From: Agarophyton chilense
Lineage: Eukaryota; Rhodophyta; Florideophyceae; Gracilariales; Gracilariaceae
Direction of reading: 5' to 3'
DNA: 64,000 nt
Assembly (NCBI GenBank): GCA_030374765.1
Contig: JARGXX010000105.1
Location: forward strand, 1,178,001 to 1,242,000
The notes under the pieces are model-generated. The model had not been told where the DNA came from. It searched no databases and saw only the letters and a program-made list of their open reading frames with translations. The position numbers and the translations under genes were made by a program. Positions 10,784 to 21,556 of this stretch are shown here, in pieces (the stretch's first letter is position 1; each line of letters begins with the position of its first letter).

Positions 10784-12459
10784 AAGGGTCGAATTTGATG
10801 CGATGTTGCAGACCAAGATCCTACGTGTAACAAATCACCTTTTTGGCTATCTGCGGGATGTCGCTTCACAACATCATCCCAGCCGTTGCACTCACCTATG
10901 AGTATCGTCGTATTTAGACCACAAAATATTCCATCGGCATTAATTCTGAGAGTAGTCGAATACTACAGTGGCGGCCGAGCCCAGGTACTTACAGGCTCCG
11001 AGGCTCAAACCTGTCTGGTAAAACCTACATTATTCTGACTAAAAAATGAAACAGGTACTAAAAGCTGCATCAGTGTTCATCCACGTGTATTTATGCTGTT
11101 TTTACGTCATTAGTTCCGCAGCGGGGCGTTTTTTTCCATCCCATCGTCCCCTCGACCTGCCACGGCATCTCTCTTTGGAAAGGCGGTAGCTTTTCGTAGC
11201 CGCGTGGCCGTTAACAGCCTTTTCCACACCGCAGTCCGTCAGGTATGGTATGTATCATGATTCGTGCGGTCCTTCCACTATACAATAGACCTCGTTTCTT
11301 AAGTTGCGCGCCGTCCTTAGAGTGCGGAAGAGGGAGAGAGACCGTGCCAGTTGCAAGATTCCGCGTGGCCGCACAGAGCAAACGGATGCATTTGACCTCG
11401 GTTTTAGCGGTTGTGAATACACAGCGGTCAGTGAATTTGGTATCGCTCTCTTGCAGAGAACCAAGAATGACTCGCACGACGACGATATAACCTTCAAACC
11501 GTGTGGCGCTGTTTTTCATTTTTTTGGTTGCATCGCGACCACTCGGCGCCCTCGTCTATTTGAAATGGGTGGGTCTCGACGTACAGAGCGGCACTATGGA
11601 GGAAAAAGTTGCAGGCCTTGCCGATCGGAGACTCGAGCGCAAGAGAAAGGCGATGTTATTTCAATTGCAACAAACATAAGAGGCATCCGCTTTTGTACTT
11701 GCGTGCGCGAGCGCGACAGCGGGCAATTACGTATGATCTTGTCTTGAATCAGTGTAGATCGGTCCGCGTCTCGGAGATATGCGCGAAATATTCTTTTCGT
11801 ATTTAGCCGGTGTTCGCATACCATATGGAGGAGTTTGTCTTATCTTGTTAAAATCATTTAGTCAGAGGGTCATACGAGGGGTGTACGCCAATCGGGCTCT
11901 TTGCGCTTACAGGAACGTCTGTGTTCTCGGAAAGCTAGTATTAGCCGCTAGTTTAGTATGCCGGAAGATATCCGGCGAGAAATCTGCGAAAAATGACGGA
12001 TCGCGGATGCAGAAGTAATTTCTGTTAATTTTTTAGAGTGCCAGCTAGACCTGGCTTTCGATTCTAGAACAACACCTTGTACATTATGAATGGAAAACGA
12101 ATGCGCGAGACGCTGCTAGTTTATTATGGATGTTTGGATGACAGGCGCTAGATGTGAAAAACGGGGGGGTGGCTCAAACCCCCCAGCATCAACTGATATC
12201 ACAACGATACCTCCTACAACAATGATCATCTGAGCGAAGGTGGTGTTTCCCTTTCCGAAAATGGCAACTCCTAGAAGTCGTCCAGTACACTCTCTTCTCT
12301 CTTCTTCAACGTCTTTCTCCCACGTCCACAACAATTGTTGGACGTGGGTAAGGAAATGTTGATGAGGAAGAAGAGAAGGGAAGGGGAAGAGTTTGTGGAG
12401 GGTACTACGAAACCTGGGAAGTTGTTTTGAAGTGGGTGAGAACACTGCGTCTGCACTTT
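10784..12459. other. Intergenic region without recognisable gene
   Basis: Open frames here are short and overlap on both strands (for example 11304-11747) and show no family motif. An imperfect inverted repeat lies at about 12285-12385, centred on an AATTG core with arms containing CCCACGTCC and GGACGTGGG. No coding call is justified. Confidence 0.45.
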
Positions 12460-12840
12460 AATCCGGCCGCATCCATCATCACGCTCACCTGCCTGGGCTC
12501 CGAAAAGGTTGTGCCCAATTATAACATCATAGGCATGGCAAAGCCCGTCCTCGAGTCATCCGTGCGCTACTTAGCCCCCGAGCTCGGTCCGCAAAACACT
12601 CGTTGTTACGCAATCCCCGCAGGTCCTATCCGCACGCTGGCCAACTCCGCCATCGTCGGCAGTCTCAAAATGATCGAGCATGTCGAAAACACCGCCCCGC
12701 TGCGAGGCACTGTCAGCCAGGCCGAGAGTGGCAACGCTGCCACCTTCTTGCTCTCCCCTGCCTCTTCCGGAATCACCGGGCAGGTGTTATGCATCGACGC
12801 CGGCTAGCAGACCATGGAAGCGCCCGAATTGTATCCGCTT
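12460..12840 (+). pseudogene. fabI: C-terminal fragment of enoyl-ACP reductase (FabI)
   Basis: From about 12466 the frame reads as the last half of plastid/bacterial FabI, the NADH-dependent enoyl-ACP reductase of type II fatty-acid synthesis. The motif PNYNIIGMAK keeps the Tyr and Lys equivalent to E. coli Tyr156 and Lys163, followed by SVRYLAPELGPQ, IPAGPIRTLA and GITGQVLCIDAG. The N-terminal NAD-binding half is missing: upstream sequence is unrelated. The second active-site Tyr (Tyr146 in E. coli, LSYLG) is Cys here (LTCLG). A TAG at 12805-12807 interrupts the expected C terminus (DAG*QTMEAPE). It is a truncated copy; a functional gene must lie elsewhere if the pathway is active. Confidence 0.85.
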
Positions 12841-13920
12841 GTTATCTTTTTGCCTCCTAAAACTTGCCTTTAAGTCCTTCGTTTGTTGCCCCTCAAGTGA
12901 GCGCCAATGCACTCCCCATTTCTCGCATTGTCACTACGTTTGTAATTGCTTTGAGTGTTACTCGTCCCAAATCGTGTTACGCGCGCGCTTTTCCACTGTA
13001 CGCTCGCCGTTGTGTGATCATTTCGCCGAAATTGCTCGACCGATGCCGCGTTGCACCACGCAAATCGTCAACATTGGAACAACCGCGCCATCGATCTTCG
13101 CCGATCGCGCCCATGATCTGCTGCTTTGGTGCAGCGAGCAGCGTCCCAATTCGTGACTTGGCACGAACGTCCGACACGCCCACGCCATAGTACTGTTGAG
13201 CGCCGCGCAGTCGCAGCACGCCCGCAAATTCGCACTCGCGCTCGGGCTCACTCCTCTTGCAGCTCGCTGGTGAAGTTTCGAGGCTTAAGCAAGCCCAGCT
13301 ACGCGTTGTGGCGTGCCGATTTCATAACATGAGGTTTGTTTGTTTGTAAGCGTTCGTTTCACAAAACGGGGTGAAAAACTTGTCACGCACTTGTTGTGGA
13401 AAGGACGCGCATTGAAAGCACTTACTGTTTCGGCTTCGGCGGCCATTTCGAGCCGCATGCGCAGAGTCGGCACCAGTGGCACGCACGATAGAGCGGTGCC
13501 GTGGAGCAGCACGTAGAAGAAAAGCATAGCGAGTCGGTCCAGAACGGCTCGAAGCGCCATTTCTTACCCTTTGCGGAACGCGTCTCTTCCGGTGGCAGCG
13601 GAGAAGGAGAAAGGGTGCAGAGAGCGTAAGTAGAGAGCGGAAGCGAATAAAAGAAGCATGGCGGCACGGACGGAGGAGTAGAATGCCGAAACGCAGAACA
13701 AGGGATAGTTTTTGTATACGGAGCAAATCTGGCGGCGCCAAAATAAATGAAACACAAATGTGAAATGTGTTGCTTGCAGACCAACCGAGCGCACTAGAGT
13801 GGATACTGTACCACCACCTTTACCGCGCCAGCAGCTGTGATCTTCTTACGATCGCATATCCACCTGCCTCACGCAGCTTTCATCTCAGTTCTTCCTGCTT
13901 CGTCACAATCGCCAGCAGCC
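12841..13920. other. Intergenic region, GC-richer
   Basis: Several overlapping open frames exist on both strands, none with a recognisable motif. A minus-strand frame from 13560 begins with a hydrophobic stretch (FFYVLLHGTALSCVPLV) and reaches a GTAAGT donor near 13425. It could be a first exon, but no convincing second exon was identified. Confidence 0.35.
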
Positions 13921-14319
13921 ATGCAGCGTGTGCGAGCGGTAGTGCGTGCGTCGTCGCCTTTCAGAAGCTTCTGTTCGGAGGCTTCCGAGGAGCCTATCAT
14001 GGCACGATATCGCCGCAATAATGTGCTTCAAGTCGCCTCCTATCTTCCACAGCGCGGGTTCGGTGCAAAATTTACAAGCCTTATGTGGATTCGAATTAGA
14101 TACGAAATTTCGTATTGGACAATATCAAAGGTCTTGGAGAAAAATGAGGGTCGTTTACGATAATATGATCGTCTCACGTGGAAGAGCGTTGAAGGTCCTA
14201 AAGAAGAAAGGCGAGTCAGAACGTGGCAGAAGTCCGGGTGGAGATATGTCCTAGATGATGACAATGCACCAGTCCACTCCGCCACCAACCGCTTCACCGA
14301 CCACTACTGCCAAGTCTGA
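13921..14319 (+). pseudogene. mitoribosomal protein mS34-like gene with one in-frame stop
   Basis: A single frame from ATG 13921 to TGA 14317-14319 encodes an Arg-rich, mitochondrial-targeting-like N terminus (MQRVRAVVRASSPFRSFCSE). It continues with VLQVASYLPQRGFGAKFT, YWTISKV, LTWKSVEGPKE and TWQKSGWRYV. The order 'LP..G.G..fTr..W', 'yW.itkv', 'G.lTwkG' and a C-terminal 'W+.V' matches the mS34 (MRPS34) family, a small mitochondrial ribosome subunit protein. A TAA at 14161-14163 falls where the conserved GKAWG-type turn is expected. It may be a pseudogene or a recent nonsense allele. Family assignment is from memory of motif order, so moderate. Confidence 0.5.
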
Positions 14320-14440
14320 ACTGCCTGCACCTGTTCCAAATCCCGATGGCCAACTCTGCATTGCTGATACATCTTGTAGACGTCAAGCGTCTTGGTACGT
14401 GCAGTTGTAGTTGCACGTCCAATCGAAACTTTGCTTCCGT

Positions 14441-14805
14441 TCAGGGCTGTGACAATGGCATCGCGCTCTGCTCAAAGGTCAGAGCGTCAATTCCAGGCAC
14501 CTTGTCCATAAGCGTCTTTTCTACGCCGTATCTCAAGCAATTAGGTCCAATAAACGACACCACAACTTCGCCCTTATCGATTTCACTCACAGAAATGTCA
14601 GCAACAGGGCTTCCTAGTGTTTCCTTTATAGCACCTAAACCTCTTTCGTAAACTTCGGTGGATAAACCATCTGTAGCAATCTGCGTGTCGATGGCCACCA
14701 CCTCGTTGAGCTGAGTTTCGAAAGCTGGTCTTAGGGCCTTTTCTATTCCAAGCCTCATGGTGGTTGCGGCACTTGCGCATGAGCTGAAGGCGCCCTCCAA
14801 TTTGA
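14441..14805 (-). pseudogene. C-terminal fragment of NFU-type Fe-S scaffold
   Basis: The frame starts inside an NFU domain at GAFSSCASAATTMRLGIEKAL, equivalent to the GACSSCPSST-TM-GIE block, in which the first Cys of the CXXC is Phe. It then contains a second, degenerate NFU domain ending VVSFIGPNCLRYGVEKTLMDKVPGID. This two-domain end is typical of plastid NFU1-3 proteins, which assemble and transfer Fe-S clusters. The N-terminal part, including the plastid transit peptide, is missing. The upstream edge runs straight into a Copia remnant near 14805. The loss of one metal-binding Cys and the truncation make function unlikely. Confidence 0.6.
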
Positions 14806-16820
14806 TATGTCACGAACCGCAGTAAGCTCAGCGGTCATCAAAGACCTAGTAACACGGCGGGCTTTGTAGGAACGATACATTATAGGGATAGCCTGACCAC
14901 TTGCGTCTGCTAAGAAGACAACAAAACCAAGCTGAGATGAGTAGTCTGCAATTAAGGCAAACGATGCATCAGAGTAGCCAAAAACTCTCATAGTAGAACA
15001 GTCAAAACGCAAGAAACGAGCTGAAACAGAGTTGTCAACGACGCAGTGTACGACACGGTTAACGCGCTGAATAACATCTCCAGAGTTATCATCAAAGCGG
15101 GTTCGGGGTATCTGCGTTAGCTGAGAGACTTCGAATATGCAATCAAGACGGGTATGTACGATCCACATCAGATTCATACGAATACATGCGAATTGTGGAA
15201 AGGCACCATCTTAACGGAGAGAACGAAGTCCTAAATTGTACCGGTCTTGGTCCAAAGAAAAAGTCCTATTAGATGAGTGGTGAAGCGCAAACCGAGCAAA
15301 GTTACACGGCCAATAGTCATTCTCTGACATGTCGAACCGTCGAGACGTAATATGACATAACTCCTTGAAATCACGGAGGCCTGTTCGTACCATGTCATCC
15401 TCATATGACCCAGACATTCCTTGGAGTTTACCCTTCGCCATGACATTGTAGCACGCCCGATCCGAAGAAAGAATTGACATTCCAAGTTCCTTCTTGTGAT
15501 GACTATCCAAGGTTTCGTGCCATAAGATGCCAGATTCTCCAAGACCATAGAGTGCTTGCAATAGCTGAAGAGCTTCATGAGGTTTAAGTTCGAACTCAGG
15601 GGCAGGATCACGAATGTAGACATCTCTCTGGAGCCCTTCAGAGGATCTTAAGTAGATTTGGCTGACATCAGACATCCACACATCGAATCTGTTTAGTACA
15701 GTCATGCTCAAGATGAGTCGAACAGAAGAGGACTGGACAGTGTTCGAGGTGTAAACAAGGTACTTCTTGAGCTTGTCTCCGTGAACTCCAATAACATATC
15801 GAGCCTTCCACTTAGTCTGGCCATCGTCGGTTGACTTGATCGAGAGAACGAAACGAGCAGGTAGAACGTTTCCATGACAGGGTATATCCTCCTTCATGTT
15901 CACCTTAAAAGTCTCGCGGTCAGGTTCTGAATCTCCTTCCACTTTGCAGCAGTTATTTGCGGTGCAGAAGCACGAGGGTCATTAGCACAGATAGATTCTG
16001 TCAGGAAGGTCTCCCGAGCATACTGCGAAGAGAAAATATCTCGAACATCCCCGATAAGCATAGCAGAAATATTAGAAGGTGGCATGTAGGGTTTTATCCG
16101 CGTGATGCCAAACAGACAAGCTGTACCGACTTGGGAATCCTGAACTAATACGAGCTTCTTCTCGTGGTTCACAGCTTGAACGAAGAACGGCCCAATCCAT
16201 TTTCCAATTAGATGCTCGACCTGCTTCTCCCTCCGAACAAGAACCTTTTGACCGACATGCTAAACAGCCTCAGCAGCACGAGGTATTGCATGTCGAAGAG
16301 CACGCTTTACACGTACAATTGCCATTTCATGCACCATCTCCTTACGGACAGCAGTAGCCACATTAGCCCGACTCTCTAACGACGCTCTCGGTTGCGCAGC
16401 ACCGTCCTTGTAAACACGAATAGACGGATACTCAGCAAAGACTAACGCAGAAATAACAATTTCTTCAGATCCACGGGTGTCGTTAAGAGCATTCACGGAC
16501 ATAGCAAGCAGTGGCTCTTTCGACGCATTCGGATAGTCCACCTTGAGCTTGCGGAAAGTAGACCAGAGGGGCTGATGGTAGCGCTCACCGATTCCTAAGC
16601 TTGAATGCGCCTCAACTCCTGTACGTTGCACTTCGACCTTACTAACAGCGCCGATACTAACGAAGAGCTCATTGAAAGCAAAACCTTGATCAGCGATAAG
16701 CTTGTGAGGTAGGCCTGTGTACACGGTAGCTCAGCGCTCAAATATCGTAGAGCAGATTGTCTTCGTAGATACATCGCGTAAGAACATAGCAACACTGAAC
16801 CTTTTACCTTCCGTGCGGGA
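14755..16820 (-). mobile_element. Ty1/Copia retrotransposon remnant
   Basis: Minus-strand order is integrase core (about 16817-16260, with YTGLPHKLIADQGFAF and AHSSLGIGERYH), integrase-RT linker (16250-15900), RT (15942-15211, with DVWMSDVSQIYL, RDPAPEFELKPHEALQLL, ALYGL) and RNase H (15177-14810, with GYSDASFALIADYSSQLG and YRSYKARRVTRSLM). Integrase before RT identifies Copia. The RT catalytic motif is YEDD instead of YVDD. There is a frameshift near 15930 and stops near 16730, 16258 and 15180. LTRs were not found. It joins the NFU fragment at its 3' side and ends just before a HOOK-like pseudogene on the other. Confidence 0.85.
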
Positions 16821-16874
16821 AGAAGGAACGGTGGGGGCGGCGAAGAGGCTGGACGTTCGGGGAGCGCATCAGGA

Positions 16875-18446
16875 GTGGAGGCATCGTGGCTGCCAGGTGT
16901 TTTGGACATTCACAGAGCCATGGGCGTATGCAGTGATACTCTGGCATTGGTTCCGTTTTCTAACAACAGCTCGCGCCCCATTTCGAAAGTGAATGGCACA
17001 AAAGCGACGAGTGCGCTGCAAACGTGCCACGTGTGGCGCACGCAAATCGCAAACATATCCGCCTGGCTTTGCGCCATCAGCTTGATCGACCATTATCTCT
17101 CGTTCGAACAAGCCACGCACCAGTGGATTTCGCTGTGCCGACTCTTCAGCCATTTCGCCCTGCACCTTCTCTCAGAACGCGACTTTTTCCTCCCTTTTTC
17201 CAATTCCGAGGCCAACCTCTCTCGTCGTTGCCACTACAACACTCGCTGCTTGGCTCGCTGCGTTTTGCGCCACTTCCACCTAACGCCCCCGGACCCCAGC
17301 ATCTCGCTTACGGGTGTCCAATCGCCTCAACCTCATGAGCAGCTTCGACAAAGTGCCAAACACACCATTCTATCTCTGTCAGACGGGGCAACCTCAGAAG
17401 ACGTAGATCCGCTGCCTTTCATGCGGTCTCTGGCGGAGGTTGTGCTTTGTGAAGCTGTACACAGTGAGAAGAGGGATCCTTTTATTCAAGCAGTACTCAC
17501 ACTACCACCGCACCACCAAGATGCACTGGCTACGTCTATTTGCCACGTGACCGTCGAAAAGCCAAAGGAAATACGCGTGCTCGGTCAGATCCGTGTCAAC
17601 GACGAGAACCTCCACGTCACCACCCTTTCACCTTCCACAAAAACAACCTTCACAGAAAAGTCACATAGTCCTCTTTCTGCCCCACGCAGCATTCTGCTGG
17701 AAGACTGAAAGGCGCTCTCTGTAGAACGAGACAACCTCAGGAGAAAGCTTGCCGCTTGTGAATTCGAGAAGAACAAGGCATTGGAGCTATCCCAACGCTT
17801 GAAAATCAACCTGGAAGAGGCTTCCGACAAGATTCGCTTGCTGGAGACAACGCACGAAGAAAGTGCTACAGAAGTGTTGAACAAGTCAAAAGCGATCATT
17901 GAAGCCAAGACTGCACTGCGCAGAGCTCACGTTGCTGCAGAAGAAGTCGATATTTTGCGCGCAAAGGCAGCTTCTGCCGAACAGTTGGAATCAAGCCTCA
18001 AAGGAACCAGCGTGAGGCTGGAAGAGGTTTCTGACATGCAGAGGGCGACTGAAGTCCTCGAGGCACAACTATCTGCGTTTAGGGAGACAGAAGAAAGACT
18101 GTCCAAGCACACAGATTACCTCGAGTCGCAACTTACGTACAGCAACACCCGCAGTACCCAGTTTGCCAAGTTGGCTGAAAACGTCACAGCTAAGATGGAG
18201 AAGAAGGACGGTGAGATCAAAACGCTAAAGAGTGAAAACTTGTGGTTGAAGACAAGTATGTAGGCTGCCAATCAACAGTTGGCCGCATTTCTCATGCAGT
18301 CCGCGCAAAAGACATCGAGAGATAGTTTAATCAATCGTGCTTCGGCAGGCATGTCTGCGTCGGTAAGGATTCCAAAGTTTATGGGCGTCGCCCAGACTAC
18401 CACTGATCAGACCACTGCGACGACAACTGTGCCGATGTCCGACTAG
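16875..18446 (+). pseudogene. HOOK-like coiled-coil protein gene with internal stops
   Basis: One frame runs from 16875 to TAG 18444-18446, broken by TGA at 17706-17708 and TAG at 18261-18263. The N-terminal third resembles the calponin-like HOOK domain, above all around FMRSLAEVVLCEAVHSEKRD, which aligns with the 'GRLLQLILGCAVNCEKK' segment of HOOK1-3, followed by the 'Q..L...I' helix. After the first stop comes a long coiled coil (LSVERDNLRRKLAACEFEKN, RAKAASAEQLESSLKGTS) as in HOOK proteins. HOOKs link cargo to cytoplasmic dynein. The second half keeps heptads despite the stops, so decay looks recent. Alternatives are other coiled-coil proteins with a CH-like head. Confidence 0.45.
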
Positions 18447-18473
18447 CTCGTCAAATAACATGCATGTGATATC

Positions 18474-19217
18474 TTGTTCAAAGATTCGCTTCTTGGCATA
18501 ACATGGACTGATATTGTCGAATGCGTGATTGGGGTCATGGATGCCTGGTATGATATTAATGCCGTTGAAGGCACGAAAGGTCCTTTCTTGGGAAGCAGCA
18601 GCGAGGCAGAGATCCACCGCCAGCCATCCCTCTCCGCTTCTGAACAACCCGGTGTCCTCTCACGGCCCAGTCAACAGATCGCCACCACAAATGCTAGCTA
18701 CATCGGCAGCGATGCCGAACATATGGAAAATCTGGGGCGGTCTTGGAAATCTCTGGAAGGGAAAATGCGTACGTCAAAGGTTGTCGAGAGAGCTCAGAAG
18801 ATTGAGATTGTGCTACTAAATGCAAAGCTTGACACAAGTGAGTTAATGACCGCCAAGCTTGACGACGTTATGAAGCGAGCCGACGGGCTTCAGAAGGAAA
18901 TATCGAAAGAGAGAGAAACCCATTTGAGGGGCATTACCGAAGCGGTTAAAAGAGAACAGTGCATCGCCGAGGAGTCTCGCAAAAAAGCCAGACTGATGGC
19001 GAAGAATCATACGACCGTTTTTGAAGATGTGCGCGCCAGTGCTTTGGCTGCTGCCCGTGACAGCACGAGAGCGAATCAAGAGAGAATCCATAGAGAGGAT
19101 GTTGCGTCGGTAATCCATTCACGAGAGGATGCAAACCGTACTACGGTACCGATCTACTGCACGGCCCTTGGGATCGAACCGAGTACCTCCAGTCCAGCAT
19201 CTACCTGTCTGGTTTAA
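18474..19217 (+). pseudogene. Unrecognised coiled-coil frame next to the HOOK-like gene
   Basis: This open stretch lies in the same frame as the HOOK-like gene, 28 bases beyond its last stop. It has a Ser-rich middle (about 18590-18690) and a Glu/Lys-rich helical second half (KRADGLQKEISKERETHLRG). I do not recognise a family. It could be a further exon or decayed tail of the same gene, or a separate gene. The final 30 or so residues lose helical character, which suggests that the reading frame there is not genuine. Confidence 0.3.
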
Positions 19218-19874
19218 AAAGGACACGACCAATCCCCTGTATCACTTCATTACCCACCGTGAGGACATGTGGGGACGGCATCCAGTGCGCTGCACGATGA
19301 AGATGTCTGTGCGTTGCGGAGCAAAGAAGGAAGTCCCCCTTTTCGGGGGCTCGCCGTCTGCGCCGAATTGAAACCAACTATGTCCGACTTTCCTTTTTGG
19401 CTGTTTCTAACGAGTTGGAGAGTCGCTTTCGACGTGAATATGCTTCACCTTTGGCCAGCGTGGCATCGTCAAAAGTCGCACGTTCAGAGTCCAGCCCGTC
19501 GTCCATACCAATATCTAGACTACCCCCGTCTGTCGAATCGTCATCCTCTTTTCCGATGGCCTAATGCAGTGCGCTCCTGATTCTGTCCAGATCGTCTAAC
19601 AGTCACGATCGCTGCACTTTCCCCCCCCACTCCTGCATATATTCGCCACGGGCCTGGTCGCGTTGCATCTTGCGGTCCCACGGCAACTCCCAATGGTCGC
19701 CTTCATCCATTCGCTTTCCTCCGGCCTTGCCCATGTCGCAACTTTAAATCGCGGTCAACAAGGCCGAGTTTGTGGAGATTTTCGATGGCAATTCTCCTCG
19801 TGGCTACTATATAGAAGAACCTGCTTGATGGCTTCCACTCGCAATAATTTCCGAAGCCAAAGCGAAAGAAAGAC
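19218..19874. other. Intergenic spacer
   Basis: No convincing coding sequence is visible. A C-rich tract lies at about 19620-19630. Open frames are short and without motifs. Confidence 0.4.
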
Positions 19875-20200
19875 ATGCTGCTGAGCAACGACGACAAGCG
19901 GCGCTTCATGCGAGACGGCTACTCGCACTTGAGGCAGGTGGTATCGCGCGCGCAGGTGGCTGTGCTGCTCCCTGTCACCGACCACTTCTATACAACCAAG
20001 CAATACATGTTACACAATTCGAACAAGTACATTCTTCCGCACTTTCTGCAACACGCAGAGTTAAGCTCTCTACCGCGTCGCATGCCCGTTCTCTCGATCT
20101 GCGAGCAGAAAATCGAGTTGTACACACGTGGTATATTGTTATTTCAGAGTCTGGTGGCTAAAATGGGAAACCTATTTCAACGGCCCTCATGACGGTGAAC
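19875..20200 (+). pseudogene. Phytanoyl-CoA dioxygenase-like N-terminal exon
   Basis: The frame begins LLSNDDKRRFMRDGYSHLRQVV, the usual opening of PhyH-family Fe(II)/2-oxoglutarate dioxygenases (a short helix, then 'f..dGy..l...v'). It continues to VLSICEQKIE. A one-base shift near 20160 moves the reading into KWETYFNGPHDGEQ, followed directly by a GTAAGT donor at 20201. The catalytic HXD and distal His are not seen, so only a first exon is present. No matching second exon was found downstream, where a methyltransferase-like frame begins instead. Confidence 0.4.
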
Positions 20201-20449
20201 AGGTAAGTTTGCAACATTTTCTGCTCTGCAATCTGGACGAAGACCCGAAATATTTTTGGCTATGGTTGCGAAGCGACACAAAATTGGAATGAGCGGGCAG
20301 GACTCGTTGAGTTTAAGGTGAGTGCGAGTGCGACTGGTGTCTCGTATAGATTTAGGAAGGATATCTGGCATGTTCTTTTTTGCTGCTACGAAGCGACGGA
20401 GAGGAAAGAATGGGTGGGGAGGGAAACCTATTTGAGGGAAGTGACGTCA

Positions 20450-20494
20450 CGAGAGATGTTTCGTGGCGTTCGTAACGCCACGAAACATCTCTCG
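20450..20494. repeat. Perfect 21-bp inverted repeat with 3-nt loop
   Basis: Arms at 20450-20470 and 20474-20494 are exact reverse complements, separated by CGT. The arm ends in GTTTCGTGGCGTT. A run of 13 C (20501-20513) follows six bases later. It lies between the PhyH-like fragment and the methyltransferase-like frame. It could be a terminal structure of a mobile element; nothing shows a host function. Confidence 0.85.
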
Positions 20495-20599
20495 CGATGA
20501 CCCCCCCCCCCCCATCTTCGCTTCTGCACCCATTGAAACTGAAAACGCTATGCCGTGCCGTTATCTTTCAATCCTTCTTGAAACAAACCGTGTTCGCTC

Positions 20600-21556
20600 G
20601 TGCTAATAGAGGACATTTCCCGGGAAGGGAGTTCTACAACTTCCTCAAGTTCATGGTGTCAAGCTGGTGGATGCCCAGCCCCCGTCATGAACGCTGAAAG
20701 TTTTACTACCGTATGGAGGGTGTTCATGGCAGTCCGCGATGCATACGCCGATTCCAGAGGCCCCGGGGATCCGAACCGCGTCGTCAGACAATTTCGTGGA
20801 GAACCTGCTACAGAACTGTCGCACCAACGCTTCCGTCGCTGCATTCTTGGAGATAATTCTTGGCTAGTACGTCTACAGGGAGAGGAGGATGCAGAAGTAT
20901 TTTACCGTGGAAAATACGACGATGTGGTTCCTATGCCATCGCTCAAAACCCGATGGCGTTCTCAAGACGGTACAACATCAGTCTCTTTCTGGGAACGGAG
21001 CAGGCTGTGCGAGCTCTTCGGAATGGCATCCCGTATTCCGAACAGAAGACCATGGTGAACTACAGTAAGTTCAACCATATGGCCAACAGATTCCTCGGGC
21101 ATGGTGGAGCAATCGTACCAGGTTCCCCATCTGGCCCCGGGAGAAAGACTGTACTGGAGGATTCGACAAAACGATGGTTTTGTGCACCGTCAGATTCGCC
21201 CCGAGCAGGAGTCGAGGGAATTGATGAAGGAACTCATTGCTCGCTTTTCTCAGCCTGGAGACATGGTCTTGGACTTCTTGTAGGGAACATTTACAACCGC
21301 ATTTGCATGCATGGAAATTGTTTTTCACCGAAAGTTCATCGGTGGTGAGAAGTACCGTGAGTGCTTCAAGCACGCGAAACACAACGCAGTAGTGCATTTG
21401 GACAGGATGATTGTCGACAACACGCTAAGGGCCGGGAACCTGGAGTGTGATGAAGATGTCGGGTCACATGCTATTGTGCAGGCGGCACTTCAGGTGTCGG
21501 CTTTCAGGAAGAAAACAAATTTCATTGAATGGAGAACAAGGAAGTACTTTCCTTAG
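20600..21556 (+). pseudogene. DNA methyltransferase-like gene (N4/N6 class), broken
   Basis: The clearest part is in the frame from 21101: LMKELIARFSQPGDMVLDFL, a TAG at 21281-21283, then GTFTTAFACMEI and RKFIGGEKYRECFKHA. This matches the 'LM..li..fs.pGd.VLD.FaGt.TTa.Ac......r.+G.E.d.e.f..A' AdoMet-binding end of N4-cytosine/N6-adenine DNA methyltransferases. Upstream coding character switches between frames near 20950-21080, indicating frameshifts. The other catalytic motif (DPPY-like) was not found. Such domains occur in some transposons, including DIRS-type elements. It is not functional as it stands. Confidence 0.5.

Noticed and set aside
12116..12445. Transposase-like 109-codon frame on the minus strand
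   Set aside because: Most of it is the inverted repeat translated; no DDE residues or family motif were found.
13285..13560. First exon of a small membrane protein on the minus strand
   Set aside because: It has a hydrophobic start and a GTAAGT donor, but no second exon with family support could be found.
16875..18446. Reading the internal TGA of the HOOK-like gene as selenocysteine
   Set aside because: A second internal stop (TAG) follows and neither position is an expected Cys/Sec site; decay is simpler.
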